Origin: Trissonchulus latispiculum
Taxonomy: Eukaryota > Nematoda > Enoplea > Enoplida > Ironidae
DNA length: 64,000 nt
Reading direction: 5' to 3'
NCBI GenBank assembly: GCA_030248195.1
Contig: JASAND010008569.1
Span: 1-64,000, forward strand
Shown here piece after piece: positions 42,250 to 56,200 of the stretch. Every line of letters begins with the position of its first letter. The first letter of the stretch is position 1. The notes beneath the pieces were generated by a model. The model was not told the origin of the DNA. It made no database searches and saw only the letters and a list, made by a program, of their open reading frames with translations. The position numbers were made by a program, and so were the translations under genes.

Positions 42250-45200
42250 TGTAGTTTTTTGAACGTTTATTACCCTATATCATTTTCGCGTCTCGCAGAT
42301 AGCCAAGAACACATGATGGGACAATCGAAAATATCGCAAGATTATGCAGATCAATGGATGAATAAATTAGCTTGCATAGTTTCCCCATAATCATAGTTTC
42401 CTATATTCGCAAATATCCTAATCCTCAGCTCTAATATATAACCGTTTAGCTTCTCAGACTTCCAAACTTATTTAAAAATAAGGACTAAGGGTCTAGATTT
42501 TTTACATTCATTTTGCAAAAAATTTTGAGTGGAAAATTATATAATGCGGAAAGCTGAAAACTATTTTCAATCAAAAACAAAACACATTTTTGGCCGAGAC
42601 AACCTCTAGCTTGCAAAGAGGCAATAAAGGCTCTTGCAAAATACTATAAACGATGTTATAATCCTGCTAAAGTCTATCAATGGGAACAAAAACTGGACCC
42701 AAAACTCTTCGTTTTAAAAGTAGTCGGAGTGTTATTTCACAGGAAAAATTCTGCTTTTGTGAAAACTAGTTTCCTATTTTCTTAATCCATCTAAATCTGC
42801 TAAAATCAACTTGGTGGGTGATCTGCTAAAACTCTGCAATGACATGCTTTAAGCTGAGATTATACGCCGAAGTCCGAAGTGTTAAAATTTAACAAATATT
42901 ACACATGCCATTGGCTATTGGTATCCTTGTCACAGTGTAGCGCATGGCTGATATGACTGATTCCGTAAAATGTTATGGGGAACGCCTAACCTGGGTATAG
43001 TTGGCTATGATATATACGACTACAACATACAAATTTAACCTGGGCTGGCGGGTGTTGGTGACATAACCCGGGTTTGGGCCTTGATAATACTGGCCCCTGG
43101 AGTTTTAGCTCCAAAGGTTCTCAAGTTCTCAGCAAAGTTTGGTGGTACATCGGTTAACTAACTGTTGTCTACTGTCAACAGATGTTAACCGTAGCAATGA
43201 TCGAACTATTTTGCACGTGCCTTTAGAAATATAGCAGAAGACCAAGTTTTGTTCAGAACCAAAACAGTAACCGACAGATGTTGAGAACACTGACTTAGCA
43301 GAAAAAGTGTTACATTCCGAACTCGTTGAGGGCAACCATGCCAAGAAATGCATCGCCTTTGATGCTGCCAAACTTTATAAATTGACTGCTATTGCTTACG
43401 TCAAAGAAATGGTTAATGTTGTTTTGAGTCCGAAAGCTGGCGGACATCTTTCATTCATTCACCGCCTCAAAATGAATAAAATTTTCAAATTTCCTACTAC
43501 CACCTAATTTCCGAAGGTTGAATTTGCAGAGTTCTAATGGAGCAACAAGAAGGGTGCTGCTACATATAATGTGGTCGCCTACCAACAAAGCTCGAATTGC
43601 TTTGGTAGTAATGTTGGTTGTACCAGTAATAAACGGAGGACCCTCTCCATGGGTGGTCAGGGTATAGGCACAATCTTCAAGCCAAAGAAGTTCTGATGTT
43701 GTAGCTAGTTTCAAAAACAAACTTGCTAAATAACTATGCTATGCAAATATGGTGAGCTACAGTGTGAGTCGAAAATTGAATGAATCAAGCTTTGTGAATG
43801 TAAAATATTCAGACAAAATTACCTAACATAGGGTTTCATTCTTAGGTCATAACAAAGGAGGGATTCTCACGGACTGAGTAAACAATGTTCTGTGTACATT
43901 TTCACCGACAGATAGGAAGATACGTAATCAGAGAGCTAACCAATTATGTTGACTGACATGGCATATTTGTTTACAGAACTACCGAAGATGTTAACAGGTG
44001 TTTCGATGTGAGGAATATAATGAATTAAAATAAGCTATTTTACAATCCCATACTGGGTTTTGTTTCGATCATCCCCTGAAGTTTTTAAAACTTAACCAAT
44101 CAAGCTAAAATTGGATAAGACTACGAAACAAAGTTACTATTCTTGTACTTCGATCCCCAACTGTTTGAAATCGAAGCCATCAGTTAGCCGAAAAATGCTT
44201 TATTTGAAAAGCTTTTTTGCCAAAATAAATCTACAATGTCTGTGTCTGTTCATTGTAAGTTTAAAAATTGCATAAGCAAAATGCAGCATGCTGTATCTCG
44301 TCTAATTGAACATAGGCAAATTTGCTTCGTAACATAAAATACGGAACAAAGCCATACTTCGAATCATACTTTCCAGTTGCTCAAGATGGCGATAGATATT
44401 GTGTTTCTAACCTAATTAATGTTTTCAAAATATGTTCAGTTTCAAGTCAAGCTATGTACAAGGCTTTGCACAAGTAGTGTTGTTCGAACGAATATGATTA
44501 ATTAGTGTTTACAAGCAAGCTGAATTCATCTTTGAATTTTCCGCCTACTACAACACAGACTCAGGAGAATCCAGACAAACGTAAACGTCCTGTTTACACG
44601 AAAGCCCAAACAGCACAAGATGACACAGTTAAGTTGCCCCTCATCAACAGAATTTCACTGTTCAATCATTAATCACAAGCAGACTTACAATTTAAAAATC
44701 GAAGAACAAACAACAAAAAACTCGGAAGTCCCTAATTATAGATTCAACCTTTGTAGAGATCCTTATACATATTTAGATTGCTAAATAAAAGTCTTGAGGA
44801 ATATTGAAGCTTAGCAAACTGTGGATGCTTTTGTTTTGATGATTTATAGCGAAAAAATAATGAAGTAAGGATAATGTCATAAGATCATAGATGTTTAATT
44901 GAATTATATATATGCAGTCAGAAGAGCGTAAGGTCGACAGATTAACCCTTAGCAGACATATGATAGGAACATTAATTTTCAGTGACTTGTCTCGTGTACA
45001 TAATCATATTTTAGATGATATAACCTTAACTGCTTAACCACCGATTGTCAGCTTTAGAGAAGTTAATCACCCATCTTCGAAGAAGATGCTGCTCATTATG
45101 GGTAAAAATTTAACTGGAACAACAATAACCAACAGCAGATGTTGTTTTTTCTGTCATCAAGACAGCCTGAATTACCAGAGTTGGACGCTGTTGCGGTCGT

Positions 45201-45255
45201 GTTGTAAGGGAAGCAGAAGCAGAGGCAAACATAGGAAAGATTGATAACTCTGATA
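42250..45255. other. No recognised gene
   Basis: Mostly AT-rich. The complementary-strand frames at 43307-43507 (plus) and 43451-43720 (minus) are the longest and look protein-like in composition, but I can tie neither to a family, and neither is flanked by a convincing splice context. Confidence 0.3.
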
Positions 45256-45258
45256 TGG

Positions 45259-45332
45259 GAGCTGATGGCTCGGTGATGTAGTGATATAAGCACGTCTGCC
45301 TTGCAAGAGGAAGGACCGTGGTTCGAATTATG
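45259..45332 (+). tRNA. Degenerate tRNA-derived sequence
   Basis: GATGGCTCGGTGATGTAGTG resembles a Pol III A box region and CCGTGGTTCGAATTATG a B box. Between them, CTGCCTTGCAAGAGG recalls the anticodon arm of tRNA-Ala(UGC). Acceptor stem not intact; probably a SINE head, cut by the foldback that begins at 45331. Confidence 0.4.
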
Positions 45333-45780
45333 TAAGCATACAACGCTGACATATTTTAAAAACGGGCGTTTTCGACAAATTAAATACTAAACTTGAGCTA
45401 GAAAAATCGTACAGCAATAATTTTTATATTATTAAGTTGCGCAGAATGAGATCTTTTGAACGATATAAAAATTATATAGTTCGGTTCAGGCAATCCCTCA
45501 TAAATTCAGCAGCAGCAACAACAACAACAACAACAACAATTTCTAAGAAATGATAAAATTCCCACAATTTTCGTGGCAAGGATGCTTTATTGCCGGTTTC
45601 GTAAGAGATTACCTAAACCGGCATACATAATTTTTATATCGTTAAAAAGATCTCATTCTACGTAACATAATAACATAATGATATAAAAATTATTGCTGTA
45701 CGAGTTGCCTGGCTCAAGTTATAGCATTTAATTTGTCGAAAACGCCCGTTTTTAAAAAATGTCAGCGTTGTATGTTTACA
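45331..45780. mobile_element. Foldback with 165-bp arms and (CAA)n loop
   Basis: The ends TGTAAGCATACAACGCTGAC and the inverse of TGTAAACATACAACGCTGAC continue inward through AAAAACGGGCGTTTTCGAC and GATATAAAAATTAT. The loop carries a (CAA)n microsatellite at 45508-45539. Target duplication unclear. Confidence 0.75.
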
Positions 45781-45784
45781 GATT

Positions 45785-45890
45785 GAGAAGCCCCCCCTCC
45801 GAGATTTCGGCCTCAAAGTTTCGAGCATCTTGCAAGCCTATTCTATTAGGAAGAGCTGAGCGTCTTACTCTTGGTAGTATAAACTCTTGA
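45785..45890. repeat. Half copy of the 21779 foldback family
   Basis: CCGAGATTTCGGCCTCAAAG, CGAGCATCTTGCAAGCC and ACTCTTGATA match the right half of 21779-22402 in the same order. Confidence 0.7.
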
Positions 45891-45898
45891 TACAATTA

Positions 45899-46063
45899 TG
45901 CCAGGTTTATTCTTGTCAATTTGTCCGCTTGGGCGTTTGGGCGTTTGTCCGTACGGAGGTGTCGCGCTTGGGCGTTGACGTTGTTGTGAGCAGCCTTGAA
46001 CATTTTCTTACGCCCAAACGCCCAAACGGACAGACGGCCAAACGGACAAGTACAAACCGGGCA
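45899..46063. mobile_element. PIF/Harbinger-like MITE with TTTGTCCG words
   Basis: The ends TGCCAGGTTTATTCTTGTC and the inverse of TGCCCGGTTTGTACTTGTC are flanked by TTA on both sides. Subterminal GGGCGTTTGGGCG and its complement mirror each other. Confidence 0.75.
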
Positions 46064-47988
46064 TTAGAATAAAAAAGGATCGCCACTCTTAAATAATAAA
46101 AGAAGTGAATCTGTGCTGGTGCCACGGTGAAATCTCCCCCCCCCCCCCGGAAAATATTTAACACTTCAGATGTTATTTTAATTGTTTCTGTCGTGATTTT
46201 ACGATTTATCCTTTTTGCTTTAGGTTTTTATGAAACCGTCAGAACTGAGTTAATGTTTTTACAGTAACTGTCTGTAACAATAATACGAATCTGACAATCT
46301 GACACTAAATTAGTCCTTTTAGGCAGGTTTTAATTCTGCGGGATTAATTAAACTTCAATTGGGGTTCTGGGGGGATAAAGTTCAATTGATCCCGTGTCTA
46401 CCATTCTGGGACTTGATAACTTTAATAGTAATCGCTGAACGTAGACTTCAATATTTTTCACTGTTCAGTTCAGTTCACTACCTACATGAAAGTGATGGGG
46501 AAAGGAACAATTAGCTTATGGCTTATACATATCGAAAACCTTAGGGGACAAACTATGTTTACTGTTGACAAAGCTAACATGGTTCGGTCTATTAGAAAGG
46601 AAACAGAATAGCTATGTTAGCTAAGCACTGTTACTGTAGATGTATACTTGCTTATACAGTTAAAAGTCAAAGTTAATTTCTGCTTCAAGCAAAAGTTTGG
46701 TTACGTTGTAAATTTATGAATGGGTGAAGGCAGTTTGAAGATAACCCATGCAGACCACACTATGCACCTACACTCTTCTTGGCACATTGATGCAATAAAT
46801 TCTATCTTTCTGTCATTACAAAAAATGTTTTCCGTTGCTTTCAACATGACAACAACCTCTTCTATCCACGTAACTGACTGACTTTTAAAAAATTCTGAAA
46901 CCCCTTGTCGAACAGTTGGGTGCTTTGGATGTTATTCCGCGACTAAAAACTACTAAAGTGTTACTGTTGTTGACACTTTTAAAGGCAGAAACAAAGTTTT
47001 GAAATTTGAAGAAATTAAGTTTCTCGCTGCTATAAGCTGCTGCTGCATAAACGCTAAAACCTGTCCAAGCCAGTGTCGCCAACTGGAATGGGACTCGATA
47101 TGATGTTATGGGAGGAGTTTGGAGGGACGGGATGAGAGGGTATGAAATGCGGAGGATGGGATTGCATGTGATGGCATGTGATGGATGGAATTTTCAAGAA
47201 AGTGCAGCAAAGACGTTGACGACAAATAGTTTTGCCGGCTGACATAATATAATATACTTACAACTGGAGCCGAGACGAACATAAAACTTGGAAGTTTTTT
47301 ATTTTCACAAAATATGATATTTCAATTGTTGAGCATGCTCGGCCTGTGTCATGCTTTTTGCACTATAGCTTCGAAAACTCCGGATGCTGAGGAATACACC
47401 TACCTTGTTTGTATCAATTGAACAATTTCAAATTAACGAGATAGAAAAATTAGAAAAGAAAGCTTTAGAACCAGAGCATTATATTGTCTAAAATAGTTCG
47501 CCTAAAAAGTTGCCTTCAAATGCCGGAATGCAGTTTGTCTGCCATACACTTTTTGTTGAAGGCGTTTTCCGGGGTTGAGTAAAGAAATATTTAGAGGCTA
47601 GTGCCAACTGCGGTCTTTTATTCAACGAACTTTGACATTCCTTAGCCCCAGATACTCTTTTTAAAAGTCCAGGAATGTAGCGAAAACATAACTTCTTCCA
47701 GTATCCTTGGGACTTCTTGCTTAACGGATAATGGATAAGCTAATTCCTCAGTAACACTTGGATAAATTGGTCTCGTTTATAGATCCCTGCTATTCGCTCT
47801 ACCCACAAATAGATAAAATAAATACATTGTAAGTAAATGTATTGAACTGAACACGTTAAATTTCCAAAATCAGGTTCCATTTAGAACGAACGCGCATCGA
47901 AATTTTTGAAACAATCTCTAAAGTGAGAGTAGGACAGATAAAGTCAAAACAGCCACAAGTCCACGGATCCCGGAGGATACAATGATAT
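46064..47988. other. No recognised gene
   Basis: Single-copy-looking AT-rich sequence with a short G/A-rich patch at 47100-47190. The minus frame at 46885-47082 is the most protein-like but unassigned. Confidence 0.35.
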
Positions 47989-50900
47989 TAGAGTTGGATA
48001 GGTTCCACTAGAACCGGTTGGAACCGGAACCGGAACCGTAACCGGAACCGGTAGGATTTGGAACCGGCCGGTTCCACTCTTAAAAATGGACTTGAACTAT
48101 TTTTTTGCAGGAGTTTAAATTTTGCAAAAGCTGGATTTTGTTTTTGTGGTTGCCATTCACTGTTGCCATTCATATTGTCTTTTTCAAGCTAGTGACTGAA
48201 ATTGAAACTAAAAATCTAGTTTGAACTGAAACTAAACAAATTTAGACCTGAAGGCGAAATATGTAGGATGAGACTGATAATAATTTTGAGTTTCAAACTA
48301 AACGTGAAATGAAGGTATAATTATTGGAACTGAAACTGAAGCTGACACGCCATAGAATAAATTTAGACCCTAAACTGAAAACGACAGCTTCAGCTTCCAC
48401 TGAAGGTGACACAAACTCATCGCTTCCCCTTTTCAGGCGATCGAGGCACGTTTCAGGTTTCACTGAAGCCGAGGCATGGAATTAAGAGAAATTTCAAATG
48501 TTTCTTTGAATTAGCACTAGTGACATTATCCCGTCTGTTAAGACAAAAATTAAATGTTAACACTCTCGCTGCCAATCGCCCACATATGGGCGATGGCCGG
48601 TTTGGCATAGCATGCCATCGCCCATATATGGGCGATAAGCAGACATATTTTTAATTGAGTAGAAATCTAACTGGCATGGTAATAATGAAATGCAATGCCA
48701 CTTTGGCGTGCTAATAAGGCCCGTAGATTGGTACTTTTGGACTTTTAGCTAATCTCGGTTGATATTGCGTGCTCAAACTTTCGACTTCTAGAAGACGATT
48801 CAAACGCACAGAAATCGCTTACGCTGTAAATAAAGACAACAAAAATTATGAAACAGTTAAAAATATAGCACAACAATGAAATTTCTGAACTTTTTGATGT
48901 CCCATTTTCAAACCGAAATTCAAGTTCCAAGTTGCAGTAATGTGGAATTTGGAAAGGAAAGTAAGCTCAGAAATAACGCTCAGGATGACGAATATACACG
49001 CGATTATGATGCTTACTTTCTCTGTAACTGTTAGCTTCATTTTATATTCCTCCAATCAAACAGATTTTACAAATTTCACCTTGTCCAAGACCAATTCGAT
49101 TCGGTTGGATCGGACAAAAGGTTATAAACAGAAATTTTGGTTAACAGAGATCCCACAAGCCATGAAGTAATTCAACCTTGTTTGTTATGATTCTGCCACA
49201 TCTGTAGCCAGCTTTACTCGTACGAATGATCTAATCCCTTCACTATATATAAAATCGACAATAGAAGGCAAAATTTCACTTGAAATCCATAAGCAGAGCA
49301 AAGAATCTAAGATAAAATCTCAAAAAGATAGTATTTAGCGTCCTATCACGCTTCCATTTTCATGTTTTGCTTCAATGCCTAGATTGTAGTGGTGAAATCT
49401 AACGCCCAGTTACGGGAAATGGCAATTTCCCTAATATTAGCCATCGCCAACTACTGGGCGATTGGCACTCAGGTAGTTCGTGATTAACAGCACGCCATCG
49501 CCCTTATTTGGGCGATGGCATTCTGGCAACGGATTTGAAATCAGCTCAAAATTTCGAGTAGAACAGTGCCGAGATGGCTTTCTGGAGATGTGTAAGTAAC
49601 GAGATATAGATTTGGCATGCGGGGGCGGATTTCCAAAAACCACGTGGCAGCGAGAGTGTTAAGCATACTTGGAAAATTAGGAACATGTATTGTAAGGGAA
49701 AATTTCTACTTCCTTTATTCCGGAAGGAATTTCGTAATTTTTTGTTTTCATGCTTCTGATTTTTTTGTTAAGTAATTTTGTGTGTATTACAAAATGCAGT
49801 TGTGAAAATGTCTCTAAATTAATTTTAACGAATTTTTGAAATTTTCTGTTCTAAAATTCCAATTGTAGTTGATGAAAGACGGGCACTTTCGTTCAGACGT
49901 GAACGATACATCGCCGAATGAAAACTTTAACCAGCTTACATATTTGAATATTAACCTCATAGAAAAGATGAGAGCTCGATGGGATGTAGTCGGAAATTGA
50001 GTATATCTTCTGGTAAATGGAAGGTGGTGTTGTCAGCACGCAAGATTTAAGCAACATTTTTAAAAAAATAGTAAATTTTAGAGGAGTAGAAAACTTCGAA
50101 AGTTGAGTACTTATTTTCTTATTTTTAAGCTATCGGCAACGGAGACGAAAGTCAATCAAAGTTCAAATAATGGAACAGCATGTAGAAGTATCTGTTAGCT
50201 ATTTTGTGTAATCAAGCGACTGTACATTTCCTCGTTGAATATAACTTTATGTTCTTCTTTCCAATTTGGCTTTCAGCTTTTAAATATTTTAAATGCATTT
50301 AAGGAAACTATTTGCTTCTGACACTGTACTCTTTTTCCTGCTGCGCCTCAGCGCAGCAGGTCTCTTATGTTTGCTCGGCCCGATCCCTCACACGCATTTT
50401 CCTTGATAAATATACACTTCACCATAAATGCGTGTAAACAATGGTTTAAGATAGGGCTAGTATTATTTGTGTGGGAAATCTTGTCTTTCGTTCCAAAGAA
50501 ATTCTGTTTCCAATTCAAGTGCATTTTACGCATATATGTATGTTCACTCATGTAGGTATTAGTTTCAATTCCAGAATCGGAAATGTCTATTCTGTATCTG
50601 TTCTAATTGATGACTCACAGTTAAAGCTAAACTTCAGTCATTAACATCTCAGTAAAGATTGTTTTAATGCACGAAACTTACATACAGAAACATGTGTTAA
50701 CAAATGATGAATAGAATAGAATTTCTGATAGAAAGGTAAATTCAGCAAGCTTGATAAAAACCTTCAACCAATGTTTTGCACGTATATTTTTTGTAGAAAG
50801 CAAGTAAGAACTCTCTTGTAAAAATAACTAGCTACGCAGCAGGTTTACAATTACTTAAATGTCCATCCGAGAAAACTGAACCTTTTGCACAAAATCTTGC

Positions 50901-51466
50901 TTGTTAAAGAAATAAAAATTTAAGCTCCAGCATATCTCAATTCTCAGCATGTTTTACTGAAACGTAGTGCAGCTTACAAGATTCTGTCTGATTACAAGGC
51001 GCTGTCTGCATTTAGATGCACAGTAGGATCTCACCGTGAATTATCGAAACAATTTGCTCGACCATACTAAAGTTTTAATTTTTTTACAAGTTTTAGTGTA
51101 TGTTGTGCATAACAGCATTAGTAATGGAGCAAATTCAAGGTAAGGCAAAAACTTTAAAATTCCAAGTAAACAAAAAAGTCTAACCCAGTTGGTTATTATC
51201 GCATTACCTATTCCAATTGTTTTGCAGTATTGCTTTATAATTTTGATTGTATAACCCTTGCTGGGGGCCTGCATCCAATATTAAATAATGTTAAAATGTA
51301 ACTACGAATTTTGTACTTGGAACCGGGAACCGGAAGCTAGAACCGGAACCGGAACCGGAACCGGTACTGTAGAACCGGAACCGGTACTTTAGAACCGGAA
51401 CCGGAACCGGTACTCTAGAACCGGAACCGGAACCGGTTTTGAAAATTGGAACCAGTCCCAACTCTA
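47989..51466. mobile_element. 3.5-kb hAT-like element with GGAACC arrays
   Basis: It starts TAGAGTTGGATAGGTTCC and ends GGAACCAGTCCCAACTCTA, with AATGATAT duplicated exactly (47981-47988, 51467-51474). GGAACC/CCGGTT arrays lie within 130 bp of each end. The interior is AT-rich and has no hAT transposase frame, so this copy is not autonomous despite its length. Confidence 0.85.
48561..49658. mobile_element. piggyBac-like TTAA element nested in the hAT-like element
   Basis: The ends CACTCTCGCTGCCA and TGGCAGCGAGAGTG are inverted, and TTAA flanks both sides (48557-48560, 49659-49662). Subterminal CATCGCCCATATATGGGCGATG palindrome variants occur near both ends. No transposase frame. Confidence 0.85.
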
Positions 51467-51474
51467 AATGATAT

Positions 51475-52576
51475 CACAGTTAGAGAAATGGAAACCAAAC
51501 GTGGACACGTTTGATTTCCATTTCTCTAACTCTAAAGTGAGAGTGAGAGTCAGAGATCATTATGTTATCACCATTAAAATCTTACTTGCTATTCAAAAAA
51601 CTAAACAGCCTATTACTGGTTTTGGATCGCAATGTAACACTCACATTACAAAAGACAGTGAGTTCTTAATCTCAACAAGTCAAGAAAAGTGAAGAATTTT
51701 CCAGTGTCGGTGAAATTTAATGATGCTGTTTGAAACACTGCAAGAAAAGAGCAAGCTTATTTTTCAGCAAAGGCAGTGATTAACTTAAAACGAAATAGAA
51801 ATCAGATGAGATTTGATCCTTTAGTTAAACATACTCAGTAAGGAAATCTCCCGAGATACTCCTACTTCTAGCATCAGGCGGTTTAGAGATAAAAAATATC
51901 TGAACAATTTCAAGACTGGGAAATTAGAAAAATTCTAGAAACACTTTTTATTACGAAAATATTAGAACAATAAATGTAGCTAATCGATCAATCTAAGATC
52001 TCAATCTACGCTTCGTATAATTATATCATGTATAGTTTAATCCAGTGCGCTATTACAGCAACCTGATTTTATACCTTCTGGATAACTAACCAAAAACTGT
52101 TGTAACCCAAAAAATCTAAATGCTTGTTAACCAAACTGTCTTCAGTAAATTCAATTTAATTCATGCTGTAAAATGTTTCTATCTAGATTCTGAAATTCAT
52201 AGACTCATTTCCTAAAACTATAAATTTTAATTGGCCAGATGGGAGATGGCCCCATCCCAAATATACATTCCCCCTCACCCAGCTGCACAAAGTGCTACTT
52301 TTTTGTGCCAGTTTTCAAAGTTATGTTGTTTCAGCTTGGGTGAGTTTGGTGAGTTGGGTGAGTTGACAAAAGCAAAGCATGAATAGAGCGTATCTGATCA
52401 CGTGCCATAGTATGTGCTAGGTGTAAAGATTTGATCGCACACTACATATCTGTTTACAAATCGACCAGCCCAGACGCTTCCAGTGTCGGCGGCGCGTCCA
52501 ATGTTGGCGCAAGCATCAGCATCCTTGCTCCCGAGAAAACGAGGTATCGCTCTATGCCCAAACGAAGGAATGGTCT
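51475..52576. other. No recognised gene
   Basis: AT-rich. An inverted pair around TTTCCATTTCTCTAACT / AGTTAGAGAAATGGAAA sits at 51478-51532. GGTGAGTTGGGTGAG repeats at 52335-52365 mirror those at 53020-53200. Confidence 0.4.
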
Positions 52577-52578
52577 AA

Positions 52579-52802
52579 AGGTGCATTCATAGTCGCAAAC
52601 GCATTGAGACGCGCTACGACGCGCGTCAACGTGCGTAGACGCGCGTCGACGCGCGTCAACGCCGCAGATTGTAACATGCCGTTTTCACCGTTTAAAAATA
52701 ATTGGAGCGTGATCATGCTCATGAACGCATGCAGACGCTTACGTACGCGCTTCGACGCGCGTCTACGCGCGTCTGCTTGCGTCTGCAACTATGAATGCAC
52801 CT
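52579..52802. mobile_element. PIF/Harbinger-like MITE with GACGCGCGTC words
   Basis: Perfect 15-bp ends AGGTGCATTCATAGT and inverse, flanked by TAA on both sides. The arms are rich in the palindromic GACGCGCGTC. A diverged relative begins at 59255. Confidence 0.85.
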
Positions 52803-53009
52803 TAATTTTGCAGACTAGACCTCAAGAAACTTGTCTAGGTAAGAAAATCTTAACGCATCAAAATACCATCATGTACTTGGTATACGGGAGAGGGGGGCGG
52901 CGGCCCCATGGTTTACTTTATTCCTCTTATTAAAATGTGTTGTTTAATCCTGTAAATTTTGAGAAAGAACCACAGCTTGCCAACTAAAGGATCAGATCAC
53001 AAGAAGTTT

Positions 53010-53215
53010 CACTTTTTGCTCACCCAAATCACCCAAGCTGAAAAATTGAAAGTTTTGCTCACCCAACTCACTCAACTCACCCAAGCTGAAAAAGTGAAAC
53101 TTTTGGCAAAAGGCCCACAGCTTGCGAACTAGAAGATCAGATCAGAAGAAGTTGCACTTTTGCTCACCCAACTCACCCAGCTCACCCTAGCTGAAAAAGT
53201 GAAACTTGAAACATC
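53010..53215. repeat. CTCACCCAACTCACCCAAG repeat patch
   Basis: Three or four blocks of CTCACCCAACTCACCCA plus AGCTGAAAAAGTGAAAC, the inverse of the 52320-52370 patch. The pair probably marks the ends of one element spanning about 52255-53215, into which the 52579 MITE inserted. Confidence 0.5.
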
Positions 53216-56200
53216 AATAACAAAACCTAACTATGATGGTACGAAACGATCAGGACTGGACACAAACTGTAACTTAAAGGGGAAATTCTGTACTTGGGCC
53301 AAAAGGTGGAGTACAGTTTTGTAGGAAAAACAAACCTTCCAAAATCAGCCCTTCATGCGCGCGTACAGGAGTTGTCATCGCAAAATTTTTAGTTCACTCG
53401 TTCATAATCCATATTTAACAGGTTGATCCTTAGCTAATACCATATGTTTTTGCGGAACTTGGGGACTGAAGCAAAATCTTAGAGCACAATAGGCTACTAA
53501 TTGAAAAACAGACTATGTACAGCTGTTCCTTCAAAGAAATTTTTGTGCTGCGCTGCACCTGTCACGAACTGTTGCCGAATTTTTCTCATGAGATATTGTT
53601 AATCTTAATTTTGTTCAAAACTAATCCTTGACAGATGCGTCAAACATGCCTGAAACGATCAGTTTTGCTGATAGACTATATATTGTATAGCTTAAGAATT
53701 CAAGCCCTCGTCGGCAGAATAAAACAATACATTATCTGGACACTGCATATATATAGTATATAGTCAAACGTTTACAGGTAGTCAAGACTGGTTCTACTCA
53801 GGGTGCTGATCAATCTTGATCAAATAGGAATTTCTTACAAATCTGCGCATATAATCAGTTTCCCTGTTCCACTTTTATGGAGAACTTTCTCCTTTCATTA
53901 TGATTTACTAAAGCGGCATGATGCTGCTGACTGCTGTTGCTAAACACTAGACCATGCTAATTAACCCGAAGCACATCAACCACCACGTCGCCGACCACGT
54001 CGTTGCTAGTGCTCCTGCTGCTTAGAACGACGTCCGCTTAGAATAATAATGGTTTTATCTCATTCATGTCTTAGCACTACACATGTATGTCAGGATTAAA
54101 CATTCGTCCTTTCTGCTTTTAGCAGGGTCAGTCTACATAATATCTGCTAAAGCTCAATAGCACTTTATCTGACGAAACGTTAAATAACCAAATTATGTAG
54201 TTGCCCCACTCCCAGAAGACCCTAAAGGATGCTCGTATCACGGAAAATCCATTGTGTGAACAAGATCAATAAAAAAATGTGGTCTCAGGCCACGATGCCA
54301 CTATAAGCCAAATTTGTGAGCTTAGCTGCCTTATATGAAATACCTATCAAGTTTTCGTCTTAAACAGTGTCCACAACGTTTCTAGAATATGTCTCATCGT
54401 GACTCCTGGCAATTTTTCTGGTCACTTTAAATTATTGAAAAGCGGCGCCTGAGAACCGAACCCTGTGAACTGAGATCATAACCAAAGCGGACCATAAAAG
54501 ATCTTAGAACAACGAATCTGTTTGTTTCTCGCTCCGAGTTGACAAGAGAAACATTTCGCTTTTCTTGAAGACTCAGATTGTCAAAACAACCGCCCATCTT
54601 CCATGTTACTTCGCCCTTCTACTCAGTGTGTTTAACAATACATAAAATAAAAGCATTGTAGGTAATATGTACGTTGTTTTCAACTATACAGAAAACATCT
54701 ATTACAACAATTTTGAGAGCTTACCTGAATAAGATTGTAAGGAGAAATCCTTCAATTAAAGCTTATTTTGCAGGCAAAACTTTTTGATTAGGCTTTTATT
54801 ACTAGCTTTGATCAAACCATAAGCATTGCCCCTTTACCATATGGGAACGGTCTGTATTGAACGCTAAGATATTGTATAATGTGCCCCTTGGAGACGCTTC
54901 CACAATGTCCATATGTACTCTCACTCGGAGAACACAATTTCCATTAAATTAGTTACAGTCGAATCGAATCACCCCCGCCTGATGTGTTATAAAAATATTT
55001 TGTAATATATGGCTAATTACATTCCTCAAGCAATCTTCGATTTAACAAGATCCTTCCATAAGAGTGAGTGGGTAACTACCACATATTGCATAACTTTCTA
55101 TAACTCGGTTTAGTGTATGTATGCTCCTCGCTTGTGCCTATCCATGAAAAATACTAAACTAATCAAGAAATTTGAACACGATTACTTTACCTTAGAAAGG
55201 CGGTTGTGTCAGGTGCCGCTTTTCAAAATTCCTAAAAAATTCGCACAGAGGCAGCAGGGGCCAAGATGATACATGTTCTTGCTAAGTTTTGGACGTTCTT
55301 CAAGAAGAGCGCTATAAAAACCAGTATACCTCACCCTTTTCAGAAACTACAAAATAAGTTCGCAAATGCTCAGATCGGACAAATTATCAAAATCAGCAAA
55401 TTATCTAACTCTACCTCTACAAAAGACCAAATGATGTTGAATCTCATCTGCCGCAACAAGGGTGGGAGGTGATATCCCGACCCAACTAAACCTGACCAAA
55501 ATATAGCCAACACTAACTTTGTATCTGAATTCCAAGAGTGACTCTGTTTTAGAGACTACATTAGCTAAACTCTTCAATCGTTTAATCCTTTGCTGCAAAC
55601 TCTACAAAAGAACGAATGAACTCCAAGGAATATTTCATACCGGTTTTACATTCTCGCATAGGTACGACCAAAATGGTATTCGGTATTTACGTACTACACG
55701 CGTAACTTGGTATTTTCTATTTGGTTGTATGTAACTAAATTCGAATCTACCACTTTCGCTACCGAAGTTATGCAAGAAAAATACTAGTCGACACTGGTCT
55801 CAGCGGAAAGACAGCACAAATCAAGCCTTCAATCTAATTGATTGAACAACTGAACAACTGAACAACCTTCTTAATAAAGATAAGTTCAATTTCAGCCAGT
55901 CTATACATAAGAGCTGAACGAATCAAGGTCGCTCACGTTTATTAGATTTGCGAACTAAGACTTCAGAGGAGAAACAAAGAGATTACATGCTATATTCAGA
56001 AACATTTTTTACTAACATTTTCAGTTGTAGTATATATTTCTGAAAGAGTTTTCGGGGCTATCTCGAAATTTAGTACATTTACATTTACTTTGGCACATAG
56101 TACATGAACTTAGCGGCCATTTTCGTGATTAATACCAAATACTTAATACTTAATACTAATAGTGAATACTTAGCAAACCAACCTTTTAATCTTATAATTG

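Noticed and set aside
43307..43720. Opposite-strand frames of 66 and 89 codons, protein-like in composition
   Set aside because: Could not be tied to any family and lack a convincing splice context; a profile search of both would settle it.
46885..47082. 65-codon minus-strand frame with FFKFQNFVSAF and SNTLVVFSR
   Set aside because: Faint resemblance to N-terminal parts of ZSWIM/FAR1-type proteins, but too short and unsupported by neighbours.
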